The notes: a model not told the origin generated them from the letters alone. Counted from the first letter of the stretch, positions 37,779-49,171 are shown. The stretch: DNA of 64,000 nt from Flaccisagitta enflata (GCA_965153355.1 OZ231126.1:62558001-62622000); one strand, 5' to 3'. Translations and numbers: made by a program.

Positions 37779-38073
37779 CTAGTTTTTTCGCTTTCTTCTT
37801 CTTTTTCTTCTCCTTTTCTTGATTGTTCTTCTTAATGGGTCTGCTGGTACCTGAGAGTTTAAAAAACAAATTTGTTATTTTTTTTTTTATTTTATGGAGT
37901 AAAGTAGATGTAATCCTTAGATTTGTACAACTTACCTTTTTTTTTCTACTTTTTCTTTGCTTTTTGGTTGTTGTTCTTTTTTTTCTTCTTGTTCCAGTTG
38001 ACTTTCTTGACTGGATGAGTGAACGCTTCATGCTCGCCATTTCAAGATCTTTATCACCTCTTTGATAATACAT
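37779..38073 (-). CDS. Small protamine-like basic protein
   Basis: Two exons, 38073-37936 and 37850-37779, join in phase 0 (donor gtaagt, acceptor tttttaaactctcag) to a protein of about 69 residues ending at TAG 37781. Over half of the residues are Lys or Arg, with KSTGTRRKKRTTTKK in the first exon and KKRRRKRRRKRKN at the end. Composition and position next to the protease recall the DNA-condensing core proteins of adenoviruses (pVII, mu), which the viral protease cleaves. A role in packing the genome inside the capsid is inference; no homology can be claimed from such biased sequence. The second exon has a competing frame that is open longer but does not keep phase across the intron. Confidence 0.55.
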
Positions 38074-38403
38074 CTTAGCTCAAAAGCACCCGGCGAAAGC
38101 ATGAAAGAGCGATCGATTCGTTTGACAGGAAAATCTTTCCGATTAGCTGCACAGTGGTTTGATTCTGTCAAGATGTGCAAAAACAGAACTCATTAATATT
38201 CGAGAACTTTTTTAAGATGTTTTAAATCTAACTTGATATTAGCAGTTCAAACAGGGCTTACCATTGGTGTTTCATAGTGCATAGCGAATATGATTGTGTT
38301 GTATGCAGTTACAAGAACTGCAATAATTACTAAGAGGTATTTCAATAGTTTTGCTTGATCCACTAAAACAAAGTATAGTACAAGTAATTCAATTCAAAAT
38401 AAG

Positions 38404-38976
38404 TTATAATTTTATTTTGAAATGACGCAAGACATATTTCAACATGTGATTTTCTCTAGATTTCACATTATGTTGTTTTAACATGTTTATCATCTTCAGA
38501 AGTGAACGTTGATTAAGAAATGACGTTTTAGCTACAAAGTACAATGTCAAATAGCCACAGGAAAAGCTTTCAAGAACTTGAAATCTAAAATGTACGTTTT
38601 GAAATGTAAAGTTATTTGATTGACAAAATTGTTTTATACTGTGCATGACATTTGTGTTATGATGTATTTTACTTAATCCATCAAAAACATACAAAGTTGA
38701 TCCAAATAGTACACAGCAAATCCAATGTCCCGTTGTTTGTTGTGATGATTGAGACATGTTAGATACATTAACGGACTCATTTTGTTTATTAGATTTTGGT
38801 AAAGTATTGAGAATTAGGACACATTTTTTCTGATGACGTGGTAGAGTGATATTAACCAAATCTGTGTAGGACATGACAAATTTCCCATCATTAGTCAATT
38901 TATAGCAACGATAACAAGCGCTTAACATTTGACTTAAGTCTTTATCCGTTGTGATTCCATTGTTCTTCAGTTCCAT
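38404..38976 (-). CDS. Adenain-like cysteine protease
   Basis: A 190-residue single-exon protein of the C5/C48 (adenain/Ulp1) fold. The catalytic residues are in the expected order: His84 in GHWICC, Asp99 in YVFDGL, Gln133 in RFQVLE and Cys140 in SFSCGYLTLYF. The family processes capsid precursors during virion maturation. The start ATG at 38976 lies six bases after the stop codon of the capsid gene, in the same terminal exon, so both proteins could come from one spliced mRNA. No in-frame damage is visible. Confidence 0.88.
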   Translation of the reverse strand: MELKNNGITTDKDLSQMLSACYRCYKLTNDGKFVMSYTDLVNITLPRHQKKCVLILNTLPKSNKQNESVNVSNMSQSSQQTTGHWICCVLFGSTLYVFDGLSKIHHNTNVMHSIKQFCQSNNFTFQNVHFRFQVLESFSCGYLTLYFVAKTSFLNQRSLLKMINMLKQHNVKSRENHMLKYVLRHFKIKL

Positions 38977-38982
38977 GATTCT

Positions 38983-41266
38983 TCATTGATCTGTAAAATT
39001 TTATACAGATTAATTTTTTTTATTGTGGTAAACAGACTTTTGTTGTCGTGCATTTGTTAGTTATACGCAATGATATAATTTTGAAGTTGAACTTACCTAT
39101 ATCAAACGACTTAAACGTTTGCCTCTCGGAATTTATGGCCAACACTTGTGCTTGACGATAAATTACGCTTATACGAATTACAAAAGTTGTTACTTCGGGG
39201 AATTCTAAAAAAAGTGTGTAACGACCATTGGGTACAATTGGCTCTTGCAGAATTTTTTCAGCTAGCTCAGGCCCATAATTTGGCAATTCTGGTGACAATT
39301 TAAATGGCATGAAAAATGAAGAATCGTAGTATCGTTCCATAGATAATTCCAGACCGTCTTCGTCTAAAAGCCCTGAGAGCGACATTGCTGTGAAATAACT
39401 TGCGCGTTTTTCTGCGGCAGTTCCGAATCGATAACCTAGTCAACACATAGATATTTCAGTATTGATACATTTATACTTATATGATTCCTACGTTTGTCTT
39501 GCTTTATCATCATGTTAATACAGTTTTACCGGGTTGTGAGGCGATCGATCCGTGGGGCAAAGATGGTAATCTGTGAATAAAATTTATTGACATGTTTGTT
39601 TTTGTTTTTTGTTTTTGTTTTTGCTCTTTTGTTTTTACATATTTTTGAGATGTGCTTACTTGATGTTCATGTCTGTATGCAAAAAGCAAGTTTTCAAACC
39701 GAATCGTTCCCATTTGTTGTAGTGACTTTTCAAATCACCCACTAAACATAGATGCAAAGATTTATGAGTGAAAATATCAAAATCACTGAGCATAAATAAT
39801 ATAAGGAAAATTTGTAAATTATTATAATGTCTTTACCTAAGTTCACGTTCTTATGCATGATTACTATGCAAGATTGGAAAGGAGACTTTAACGATAAATT
39901 GATTTCATGTTGAAGATGACCAGTTTCAATGCTAAAAGAAAAAATAAATACTGTGTATGTTGTTAAGTTGCGTTAGGTACAAATCTGACATGTAATATTC
40001 ATACTTGTATACCTGTAAGATTTCACAACATCGTTTTGAAATGGAATTTGAAGTGTTCCACTGGCTAGTCTGGTTTCTATCTTCAAAAGAGCGGCTGGTT
40101 TCAACAATACAGCCATAACATACAATTGAACTTGTTTTATTTTGTAACCAGGAGATACTCCCGCCTTGTTGCATGTAAAAAATTTTGATGGTTCATTGAA
40201 TCCCAGTTGTAGACCTTTAAAATAAAAGTATATCAACTTTCAACTTTTTAATCTGTTTTATTTATCTACAACAAATATTTTTTTATCAATACTAGTTTAA
40301 GTTATTTACCTATGTCTATACCCGATGGAATAAGGTTGGATATAGCGGAAAATGGGCACATTAAGTGCAACAAGTGGTTCTGTTCTTTTTTAGCTATGAT
40401 ATTCATAGCTAGATGACCCTGTGCGGTTGTTGGTGTGTTGTCTTGTGCGTAGCATTGTGAGATATCTGTCTGTAGTTCTTCTGACAAATCCTCCTGCCAT
40501 CCTTCCATCACTTTCAGAAATGTTGTGCGAAAGGACTTTTTGTATTTCGTCATATAGTTCAACTTTGCCAACAAGTTGTAGTGATTTCCCTTGTTCAAAG
40601 GACACTCTCCTGATAGAAAGCATTGCAGGCTCTTGTATATTTCGGAAATAATAGAATGAACAATAAATACCACAATTACAAAATACTGACCTATATTCAC
40701 TATCGCAGAACTTATAATGTGTTGACTAGCAGGGTTTAATGTTGAAACCTTACAGCAAATAAAATGGTATTAAGTGTCTTAATTCACTATACAAATTTAT
40801 GAGCGCTGTGTAATACACTAGTTAGTTAAAAATTTATAAATAGATTAATTACCATATCCGCTTGCGCCAAAGCTGTTTCATTCGGTGCCTTAAACGCTGA
40901 CCAAGTGATGTCGCAATATATTTTCCTAGAGTCGATAAAAATGTTTTGATCGCGAAAATGGAAAACAGCAGTCCTTTGAGCCTTCTGCAGTTCCAATGGA
41001 TCAACTAAAAAATTGAGTGAGAAAAAAAGGTTTATGACTATAACCGAAACACTGTGCGATGGTGCTAATCTTTCATTTTCTCTAAATTTTGCTTTTTCGC
41101 GATTCTCTCAAAAATGATTACTTGGTCCAATGGGTTTGTACTCGCAATAATCGATTCCATCTTGAACATAGACTTGTTCGTGCAGCAATTTTTCAATGGC
41201 AGGTGAAATGGTTGTTTTTGGTTCTTGAAAATGAGAGATTACCTCGTTCGCAGGACCCGCGGCCAT
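38983..41266 (-). CDS. Major capsid protein-like (double jelly-roll type)
   Basis: Ten exons: 41266-41122, 41004-40853, 40748-40691, 40609-40310, 40214-40013, 39931-39837, 39741-39660, 39570-39530, 39435-39097 and 38990-38983. Every junction has GT-AG signals and matching phase, giving 473 residues. The order of hallmarks fits the Polinton capsid family (annotated in animals as transposon-derived F54H12.2-like). An early strand reads NIFIDSRKIYCDITW. A central part has MNIIAKKEQNHLL and NLIPSGIDIG. Then come GYKIKQVQLYVMAV and SYFTAM, a late YTLFLEFPEVTTF, and a C-terminal strand SERQTFKSFDI. Capsomers of this fold build the icosahedral shell. Assignment rests on pattern, not alignment. Nine introns are exceptional for a viral capsid gene. 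Confidence 0.75.
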
Positions 41267-41289
41267 TTTCAATTTTTAAAAAGTTGTTA

Positions 41290-41637
41290 TTATGTAATAA
41301 AATTTTCTCTCGTTATTTTTTTACTACATTGTTGTTGTTTTTTAGGTGCGCTTTTTTTTTTTGGTTTGTTGTTTTGTTTTTGTATTTTCGTCTTGGTCTT
41401 TTGTTTGCTGCTACTCGGAGTCTTTTTGGTGGCAACTTTCACTTGTTTTTTTTCTGTTTTTGGCGCGGTTTTTCTTTTTGCTTTCATATCATTGTCAGTG
41501 TTTTGTTCTTCTTGTTGTTGTTGTTGTTGTTGTTTCTGATCCTTGTTTAGTTTAAAAATGTATCTTACACCGGTGTCCTCATAGGTTGGTCTGCGGTCGT
41601 ATGGATTTGGTTTTCGGTTGGACTGATAAAAGGACAT
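41290..41637 (-). CDS. Lys/Gln-rich basic protein, possible core protein
   Basis: A 115-codon single-exon frame starting at ATG 41637, 59 bases after the stop of the 536-residue gene and ending 23 bases before the capsid start codon. The N-terminus (MSFYQSNRKPNPYDRRPT, then YEDTGVRYIFKLN) looks globular. A Gln run is followed by a Lys-rich tail (PKTEKKQVKVATKK, QNNKPKKKSAPKK). The position between two virion genes and the charge suggest a DNA-binding virion protein. No family recognised; the function is inference. Confidence 0.6.
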   Translation of the reverse strand: MSFYQSNRKPNPYDRRPTYEDTGVRYIFKLNKDQKQQQQQQQEEQNTDNDMKAKRKTAPKTEKKQVKVATKKTPSSSKQKTKTKIQKQNNKPKKKSAPKKQQQCSKKITRENFIT

Positions 41638-41696
41638 TACTACACATAAACCTGTATGAATAAGTATGAAGGTAAATCAGACACGATACAGTATCT

Positions 41697-43307
41697 TTAC
41701 GACCCGTCCAACAGAACAGGTTTGATATCAATGCAAATGCGACATATAGTTGCAACGGGTAGGAATATTTGTCTCAGGTTATGGTCAAGCAATTTGATCG
41801 TAAATCGTTCCAGCACATTGTTCATTCGCTGAATTTTGTGACAAATACTTTCATCCCCTTCTTTCATGATGGCCTTGCTGCTTATCATCTGATCGTCCAC
41901 GTTCACGCAAAAAATAATGTTGTAATTTGCATAAGGAGTTGACTGCAACCACATGTCACGTGATAGACTTGCGACAATGTCACTGACAGCCACGTAGATC
42001 AGTTTAGGCATGGTAGTGATGGACGCCGGCAATCGTTGTTCTTCGTCCGTAATGGTGTCGGTAATTTTCAGGCCATTTCTTTGTGCTTGATTTCTCGCTA
42101 ACGGACCGACAACAATTTGTGACGCGTGTGGAGGGGAGGTTTGTGATGAGCTTCTTGCGCCAAGCACGTAACTCATTTGTGGTGGAAAAGTAACTTGGAC
42201 GGTAGTACCATCTTCGGCTAGATACAGATCAGGTGAGAAGTGAAATTGACATTTGAGTCCGCTTTTATCCAGACTCAAAGACAAGAAGTTGTATTGAAAC
42301 ACGCTGCTTGTTGGATTGGATCTCCCATCCAATTGTTGTTTTTGGATACTTAAAATGTTATGTGCCATAATCGCGTGTTCGATCAGACACTTATTTGACC
42401 TCACGTACCTCATTACTTCATCTGGGTCTGGGTCATCTACAAAACCCATATCGACAACCCAGGCTTCAGTCGCGTCTTGAATTGTTTTGATTTGGGCTTT
42501 TCGTTCGTCTGAATCTACCGTGATATCGATATCATAGAACAGAGATATGTCAATGTTGTGTTGTGTTTCGTGGCGAGCTCTGTCCGCTTTTGCTCTTAGG
42601 CAGGCTGATTCTCGAAGTGTTTTTTCCTCATTTTCTTCCGTAAATTTAAATCGCTTATCAACTGGTAGAACGAGCTCCGATATGTCAACGCTAGCGCAGT
42701 TGTTTGCATGTCTGCATAATGTTTCGTGGATTTTGTGCCTACAATACACAGCCAGACACAAGTAATGCTTCATCAATTGTGTCTCTTCTTTTGACAGTTT
42801 ATGCAAATAGTCATCTTCGAAAATGTTGCAGTCTAGAGTAGCAACAACTGATCGTCGCATTATTTCGTGATTAACACTATACTTAAGTATCTCGTTGACA
42901 TAGTCCAAGGCTGATTGTGGTTCAGAGCAACAGACGTCATCGAGTGCCAGTTGCAATACTTTCGCGTTGGAATATGCTATGGCTGAGCGGTTAAGCGTCA
43001 TGTTGACCTCGACTGAGGAAGGTGGAATGCTTACTTGAACATCAATGTACTCTGATTTAGTGAATGCTAACGGTAAATTTTCTAAAAAAAACGATCGTAC
43101 TGAGATTTTTCCCTCGATAGCTCGAAGATAGAGCAGCGCGCTTAGATCCAGAGTTGGGTTTAGTAAGACTGAAAAGCTTGAAGCTGAACTTATGGATTTG
43201 TCTAGTTGTTCTTCTTCTGTTAATGTATTGTCTATAAATAATGTGTATTTGTCAACATTAGTGCTCAGGTGGTGATACATGGCCTCTTTAGTTTTTGCAC
43301 AAACCAT
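41697..43307 (-). CDS. Putative minor virion protein, 536 aa
   Basis: One intronless frame of 536 codons, starting three bases after the integrase stop. The N-terminal part (FSVLLNPTLDLS, then KISVRSFFLENLPLAF) and the C-terminal part (FPPQMSYVLGA, then KLIYVAVSDIVASL, RMNNVLERFTIKLLD, ICRICIDIKPVLL) follow the order of a large conserved Maverick protein. That protein has a beta-rich start, a stretch ending in LGA/LGF and a late Ile/Val strand, and is thought to be a minor capsid or penton-associated component. The middle (about 130-300) is helical and Cys/His-containing (RHKIHETLCRHANNC). Placement in the virion block supports a structural role. Resemblance is by eye only. Confidence 0.55.
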   Translation of the reverse strand: MVCAKTKEAMYHHLSTNVDKYTLFIDNTLTEEEQLDKSISSASSFSVLLNPTLDLSALLYLRAIEGKISVRSFFLENLPLAFTKSEYIDVQVSIPPSSVEVNMTLNRSAIAYSNAKVLQLALDDVCCSEPQSALDYVNEILKYSVNHEIMRRSVVATLDCNIFEDDYLHKLSKEETQLMKHYLCLAVYCRHKIHETLCRHANNCASVDISELVLPVDKRFKFTEENEEKTLRESACLRAKADRARHETQHNIDISLFYDIDITVDSDERKAQIKTIQDATEAWVVDMGFVDDPDPDEVMRYVRSNKCLIEHAIMAHNILSIQKQQLDGRSNPTSSVFQYNFLSLSLDKSGLKCQFHFSPDLYLAEDGTTVQVTFPPQMSYVLGARSSSQTSPPHASQIVVGPLARNQAQRNGLKITDTITDEEQRLPASITTMPKLIYVAVSDIVASLSRDMWLQSTPYANYNIIFCVNVDDQMISSKAIMKEGDESICHKIQRMNNVLERFTIKLLDHNLRQIFLPVATICRICIDIKPVLLDGS

Positions 43308-43310
43308 AGA

Positions 43311-44867
43311 TTAAATGATGTAGCGTTGCTTGTCTTCACTTTGAAACGATGAGTCATAGACAAGTGAAGCCGAGCCAAGTGTTGTCTTGAGCAATCTCAA
43401 TGTGGCCTCCGACACACGATCAATTTTACCGTTCCGTTCAATGACGTACATGAGAAATCCTTTTTGCTTCATGATTTTTCCAGAACGTAGTCGCGGATTT
43501 TCAATGAAAATAACATCTTTGACAAAAACCTTTGAAACGTTGCTCGCTTGGTCTGGTAAGGAATCAAAGGTTTCATCCAATCTCAGCAGTTCAAATCTGT
43601 AAAACCGTCTTTTGCCATCTGCTATCCCATCTAGCCCATACAAAAATGGAGCAGTTTTTCGGTCAATTAAGGTGACAACATGCACCTTTCCTTGAAATTG
43701 TGGATAATAGACTGATGACAGTTTTTGGAAGGCTAGTCGTTTTGTTCTCAGCAAAACCTTGTCTCCAATTTTTAGATGACTTGACTCTTTTTGAGACAAA
43801 TGTTGTCGGTACGCGCGTTTTTCATGCAAGGCGTGTTGTCTGACAAACAGTCTAGATATGTGACTGGAGATATACGAATCAAAATGGACGCGAATAGGAG
43901 TAAAACCATCAAGAGAAGAGTGAGGTCTGCAACAGTTGGATCAAAAAGAAAAATGGCAAGGGTGAAATGGCTAATTTTACCGCAGCTAACCAAAAATGAA
44001 AAGGCATGGGTGAAATCGCCAAGTTTAACGTGGCCTCCCAAAATGAAAGATAAAAGAGTGAGGTTATGTGTCAGCTGAATTTACGCCTTTAAATGGATTA
44101 TTGTTTTACCTGTTATTATATGTTGATTGCGTTAACTGCAAAATATGCTCGAATTTCAATGTACTGTATTCTTGTAATATGCGCATAAAAATTCGTTTCA
44201 AATTTTTGATTGCTATTTCGCAAAGCGCATTTTTGGGCCAGATACCAGAGTTCAGAAAATATTGATGAACATTGTATGATTTGAGTGCTTTTTTGAATTC
44301 TTTTCCAATAAATTCAGATCCTGTTTAAAAATAATAAAATTCAATCTTTTAGTAAAAATAAATGATGTCATATAAGATTATTTTGACACTACAGCTAGTA
44401 TAATTTTTACCTCTATCTGAAGTGAACTTTAATGGTGGTTTTCCAAAAAATGCAAACGCTCCTGGTAGTTTACTGGCTGATTCCTTTGCCGAAGTTCCCG
44501 AACACAAAGTCAGGTAACACAATCTAGAAAAGCTGTCGAGAAAAACTAGAATCGTTTTTTTATTTCCTTTTGGGTTTCTAAAATCAGGCAGAAATGCAGT
44601 ATCAGCGCATAAAATATTGTTTTCTCCGTACGTTAACCATTTGCGAAACGACAACACGCGTTTACGTCCACGTAAAACACGTCGTTCATGGTCCCAGCTC
44701 AAAGTTGACAAAGAGAGTTTATATTTTTCTATGTCCGAATGTTTAATAGGATTTAAGATAGCATCTGTTTTTGCTTTTTGAAAAATACGTTCTGTATTTT
44801 TATCAACGAAGATGTCAGATTGAGGGTCTCGATAAAGTGAATAAAAATCTTGCAAATCTGTTCCCAT
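43311..44867 (-). CDS. Retroviral-type (rve) integrase
   Basis: Three exons, 44867-44411, 44320-44110 and 43926-43311, join in phases 1 and 2 to 427 residues. The DDE core shows Asp in NNILCADTAFL, FLDSFSRL, Asp in KFTSDRG at the first exon end, and Glu in LCEIAIKNLKR in the second exon, at the D,D35E spacing. Exon 3 opens with the RPHSSLDGFTPIRV block and continues with the small C-terminal barrel (IGDKVLLRTKRL, FYRFELLRLDE). Polinton integrases insert the element and duplicate about 6 bp of target. No N-terminal HHCC zinc finger is seen in exon 1; the 151-residue gene just upstream does not supply one. The catalytic triad is complete. Confidence 0.9.
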
Positions 44868-44906
44868 GTTAAGGAAAATTAAACAAACCTAAAGTATAAG
44901 CATAAC

Positions 44907-45362
44907 TTATTTACATAATCTTTTTATTTTAGAACAAACGATATATTTAGTATTATAACCTGATGCGCGTACAAAGTTTTGAATAAATTCTTTTTCATCT
45001 GCTGTATACGCAGACACTCCAGTATTTTTACTGGAAATCGCTTTTAAATAGTCAAATAATTTACCGGAGTTCAATACTAATGACGCTATCAATTTATTTG
45101 ATTTCATCTTTAATGGTCGGTCACTCGCATGATATGCTATTTCACCATTGCCCTCCAGCAGGAAAAGACGCGATTTACTTTCGTTTCCCTCCGGACATTT
45201 TTCTGAGAAGAATTTTGTCATAACTTGCACCAATTTTGACATCGCTAATCGGTTTCCAGGTGTTAACTTAATGTTATTGGATCTGCTAGTCAACCTGATC
45301 ATGTTTACAGTTTTCATAAGTCGTTGTCGCGCAGAAGATGATTTGACATCATTGCTCTTCAT
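44907..45362 (-). CDS. 151-aa basic protein of unknown function
   Basis: Single exon from ATG 45362, ending 39 bases before the integrase start. The predicted protein is Lys/Ser/Arg-rich and mostly helical, with KTVNMIRLTSRSNN and KLVQVMTKFFSEKC early and DEKEFIQNFVRASG near the end. No motif was recognised. Its tight placement ahead of the integrase in the same block argues that it is a real element gene. Upstream, 45405-45507 is an (ATC)n microsatellite. Confidence 0.6.
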   Translation of the reverse strand: MKSNDVKSSSARQRLMKTVNMIRLTSRSNNIKLTPGNRLAMSKLVQVMTKFFSEKCPEGNESKSRLFLLEGNGEIAYHASDRPLKMKSNKLIASLVLNSGKLFDYLKAISSKNTGVSAYTADEKEFIQNFVRASGYNTKYIVCSKIKRLCK

Positions 45363-45403
45363 CGTGGTTTTCGATTGTAACCCTTCAGTATCGCTGTCAT
45401 CAC

Positions 45404-45404
<1 letters not shown>

Positions 45405-45461
<57 letters not shown>

Positions 45462-45465
45462 GTCG

Positions 45466-45506
<41 letters not shown>

Positions 45507-45507
45507 G
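45405..45507. repeat. (ATC)n microsatellite
   Basis: About 34 ATC trinucleotides with two GTC interruptions, between the 151-aa and 150-aa genes of the element. Confidence 0.95.
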
Positions 45508-45646
45508 TCACGTTATCATGTCGTACATGTTATCAATGTTCGTTCCTTGACATGTTTTGCTCTTCATTCACATTTCTTGTTTCCTTCTTGTTCTCGTTCT
45601 CCTCCTCCTAACAACATGCTCACAAATGCTTCAGGCCTGTAATCTG

Positions 45647-45971
45647 TCAACTAATATTTCTCCTGTTATAGTCAACTATGGTTTTTCCAATTAATTCAAC
45701 TTTCTGTCTACTACTTAGTTTCTTTATCTTAAGGATCTTTTTTATTCTCGTGTCAAGTTTGCTGTTTTTTTTTAAAGTCATCTTGTTCTCTTCAGTTTTG
45801 TTGACCGACAGATTGACAGGAGATGATATCAGCGCTCCGCCTCCTCCTCCACTCCCAGTAGCTTTCTCTGCAGGGGTGCTAGATGGATTATCCGAGTGTG
45901 TTAGTGTTTGAGAGTTGGCGGAAGTGGGATGAGTCGCCTTAATGGATAAATGCAGCAATTTGAGAAAGTCT

Positions 45972-46015
<44 letters not shown>

Positions 46016-46215
46016 AGTGTGAAAACAGAGACTTTGACATTGCCACTTACATCTCTCTCTCTCTCTCTCTCTCTCTCCCACTCACCCTTTTCGTGAACCA
46101 CGAAATGACGATAAAACGGTCCACCAGCTGGTAGTTTCACACTTTCCGCGTCCTGACTTATTGTTTGCAGCAACTTTCTAGTCGTTTCTTTTTTAGAAGA
46201 TTCATTATCAGTCAT
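45647..46215 (-). CDS. 150-aa protein of unknown function, one microsatellite intron
   Basis: Exons 46215-46086 and 45969-45647 join in phase 1 to 150 residues. The first exon begins MTDNESSKKETTRK and contains LPAGGPFYRHFVV. The second has a Ser/Thr/Pro and Gly-rich linker (GSGGGGGALISS) and a basic C-terminus (RIKKILKIKKLSSRQK). Position and linker style suggest a virion or core component; no family was recognised. The 116-base intron consists of a gtgagt donor running straight into GA repeats, a short spacer, then CT repeats ending in the acceptor cag. The GA and CT tracts are complementary and could pair in the transcript. Confidence 0.6.
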
Positions 46216-46471
46216 GTTTTAGCTAAAAGTTTATGCCTTGCTCTTGTCTGATCAACAACGTTCACAGGAGTAAGATGCATTATCTAGTTATATTTACTAT
46301 CATGGTCTGACTAATAACTACATCTTTTTCTTATTTTGTTACCACATTACAAATAAAAAGATCTCTGTTTTTGCATTCTGTACATCTGTGACATGTTAAA
46401 ACATAGTTAAAACAGATCAAGAAACAATAGAAAATCACGAGACGAGAAAAGTAATTGTGAAGCATGCGTCA

Positions 46472-47542
46472 TCACTCTCGATAGTCGAAGCTCGCAAAAC
46501 CAAGGAATCTAAGCATAGGAATTGCGATGGTGGGAACTTCAATTCGGGAAGGAAAATGATAAGCCAAGCGAGGGCGATATTGGACCACCCTATTGAAAGT
46601 CATGTTTCTATCACCACCCATTTCTTCCCAAACCGCTCTCATACGATCAAAGTCCACAATATCTGACTCGCGTGACTCGCGTAACACGTCTTGATAGCGA
46701 GCTATGTTTAGGAAAGCGGCGATTTCCTTAGCCAAAGATGGAAAGAAAATGTTGTACTGATATTCAGCTGAGGACATTTCGAGACTAAATCGTGCCACGG
46801 CTTGACACAAAGATTCGCTTTGATGGTGGATGATTGTAAAACGCGCCATTCGCTTTAGAGACATTTCAACTCCCGTTGTTAACTTTCTCCACGCAAAGCA
46901 GGGATATTTGACGAGCGATCCCAGGAAAGTTACCCTGCAGAGGACACAATGTGATAATACGTATAAACATTTGGCATCTTGAACGTACTATATCACACTG
47001 GAGCTCTGTAAGTTAAGCAACAATAAATTCAAACTTAGTAATCATGTGAATGTCAAGTAAGCTTGTAAATAGAACACACCTGAATCCTCTAGCCATAAGT
47101 GTGTTGATAGCCAAATACGGATAAAGTTTTGACTTTCTTGGCAGTTGTTTTCTAGTGTTGAGAAACAGGTTGTTGAAACGTTGACTGATTTTTTCTCCAG
47201 TCATACCAAGTTGAGCGGTGAATGAAAACCCTTAAAAATACAGTTTTGGTTAATTGATTGTTTTTTAAAGTCTGGTTTGTGTACTGCATATGCAACAACG
47301 ACAGAACAAACTCCATCAACAGTCAACAGTTGAGCGTTAACTTACCAATGTTGCCAAATTCCGTGTCATAAGATGACACTAGATCTAGTATCTTGCTAGC
47401 ACACGCGTTTCCAAATCCCTCGTGCGCCGTGAAAACTGACGCGCTCAAAGCGAATAGGAATTCCTAACAAAAAAGAAATAACAATGAGGAAAAGGTAAAA
47501 CGCGTCATCTGCGTAATATAAAAAGAGATGTAACGAGGGACA

Positions 47543-47620
<78 letters not shown>

Positions 47621-49018
47621 TGAGTTTGTCGTGATCATCCGTTAAACATGACATTTCATGCATTTCTTCCGTTGACATAAATGGTCGATTGTCGCCTGGC
47701 TCAGTAAACGTCGCATGCAGTTTTGTTGCCGGAAATCTTGGTTTATATCGACTGTCGCGATCGCGATCCATCCACCTGACATGACCAAAAGATTGACCGA
47801 CCGAGACATACTGACAATGTCAGAGGAAAGAGGATGGTGTAGTTTTTCTTTTTACAACTCAACTTTGTTATACCTTTTACAATTTGGACATGGATCCGGG
47901 ATTCGGTTAAATATTCCAGGAGAGAGACACGTGCCACGATGTCTAGGGAAGAAGAGACAACGCGAGACTCGACTGACTGTAGCCGCGCGCTGACCTCGTT
48001 TGATACAGATGGCCCACGAGCGGTGATCGATGTACTTTGACTGGAAGTAAGGAGGTTGTTGCACTTTTTCCTTGATCCATAGATAGTTGTTTTCAGGTGG
48101 CATGGCATGTTCGTCCGCAAATCTTGACAAATCCGGGACCTAATATATAGACAAATGCATGAGATGACAAAATCTAATCATTGATTATTTTCACTTTGAC
48201 ATCGTCAGTCAGTCAGCGGTTTTTCTCACCGGATGTGGATACGCGCCGATGGACAATTCCAATTCTTTGATCGTCTCCTTGTTCATAACTTGAAATTCGG
48301 TTGCCCAGTTCTTAAAGTCTTTTTTCGCATTGCCGGCAAATTCATGCCTATCAAACATAGAGTGATTATTGATCAGAAAAGAGATATATCACTATAGAGC
48401 CTTTGTATTTGTAATGGTGGAACAACTGAATAAGCCATTTGAAAAATTACTTTATTATGTGTGTCGCATTAGTTCACATTTCTCTATGAACGCATAACTT
48501 TGTTACATCAATACATTCTATACATGAAAGACGGCGAGAGAGACAAGTTGAGAATGTCAATTCTTTAAATTAGTCTAAAAGTGACTTTTTAAGTCACTGT
48601 AGAAAGTTGGTGGGAAGAGAAAATTATATTCATTGTGACACAACATTATGCAAATTACTTTTATCGTCTCACCATTTGTATTTGGTCGAATTATTCGGGA
48701 TTCCACTTTTTTCATCTTTTGATGCGCCGTATTTGTCTCTCAAAACTTGTTCCTCCTTGCGGTCCGTGATGGTGAGCGATGACTCTATGGAATAGAGTTG
48801 ATTAGGGCTGGGAAAAGATCTTTCCCTATCCTTGATCGCTGAATTGGCAACACTCACATTTGGGTACATTGGCGCAGCCTCAAAGGCCGGGTCAACATCG
48901 CCATTTCGAACTGAAACCGTGACTTGGTGTCGGCAATTTCGCGCCTGTTGCTCGGAATAGACCGAAGAGCGAAGTTCTTGACTGATTCCCATGTTGATTC
49001 TGTGTGTGTGAGAGAGAA

Positions 49019-49052
<34 letters not shown>

Positions 49053-49085
49053 TATGCAAATGATTTTGGCTAGGTGGAACCGATG

Positions 49086-49171
<86 letters not shown>

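Noticed and set aside
41089-41550. Phe/Leu/Val-rich plus-strand frames suggesting a membrane protein
   Set aside because: They are antisense to the Lys/Gln-rich basic protein and the first capsid exon; Lys codons read backwards give Phe and Leu.
47942-47998. Short intron inside the fifth exon of the 1,122-aa gene
   Set aside because: GT-AG ends with a pyrimidine stretch exist, but removing the 52 bases breaks the phase with the next exon, while reading through keeps it.
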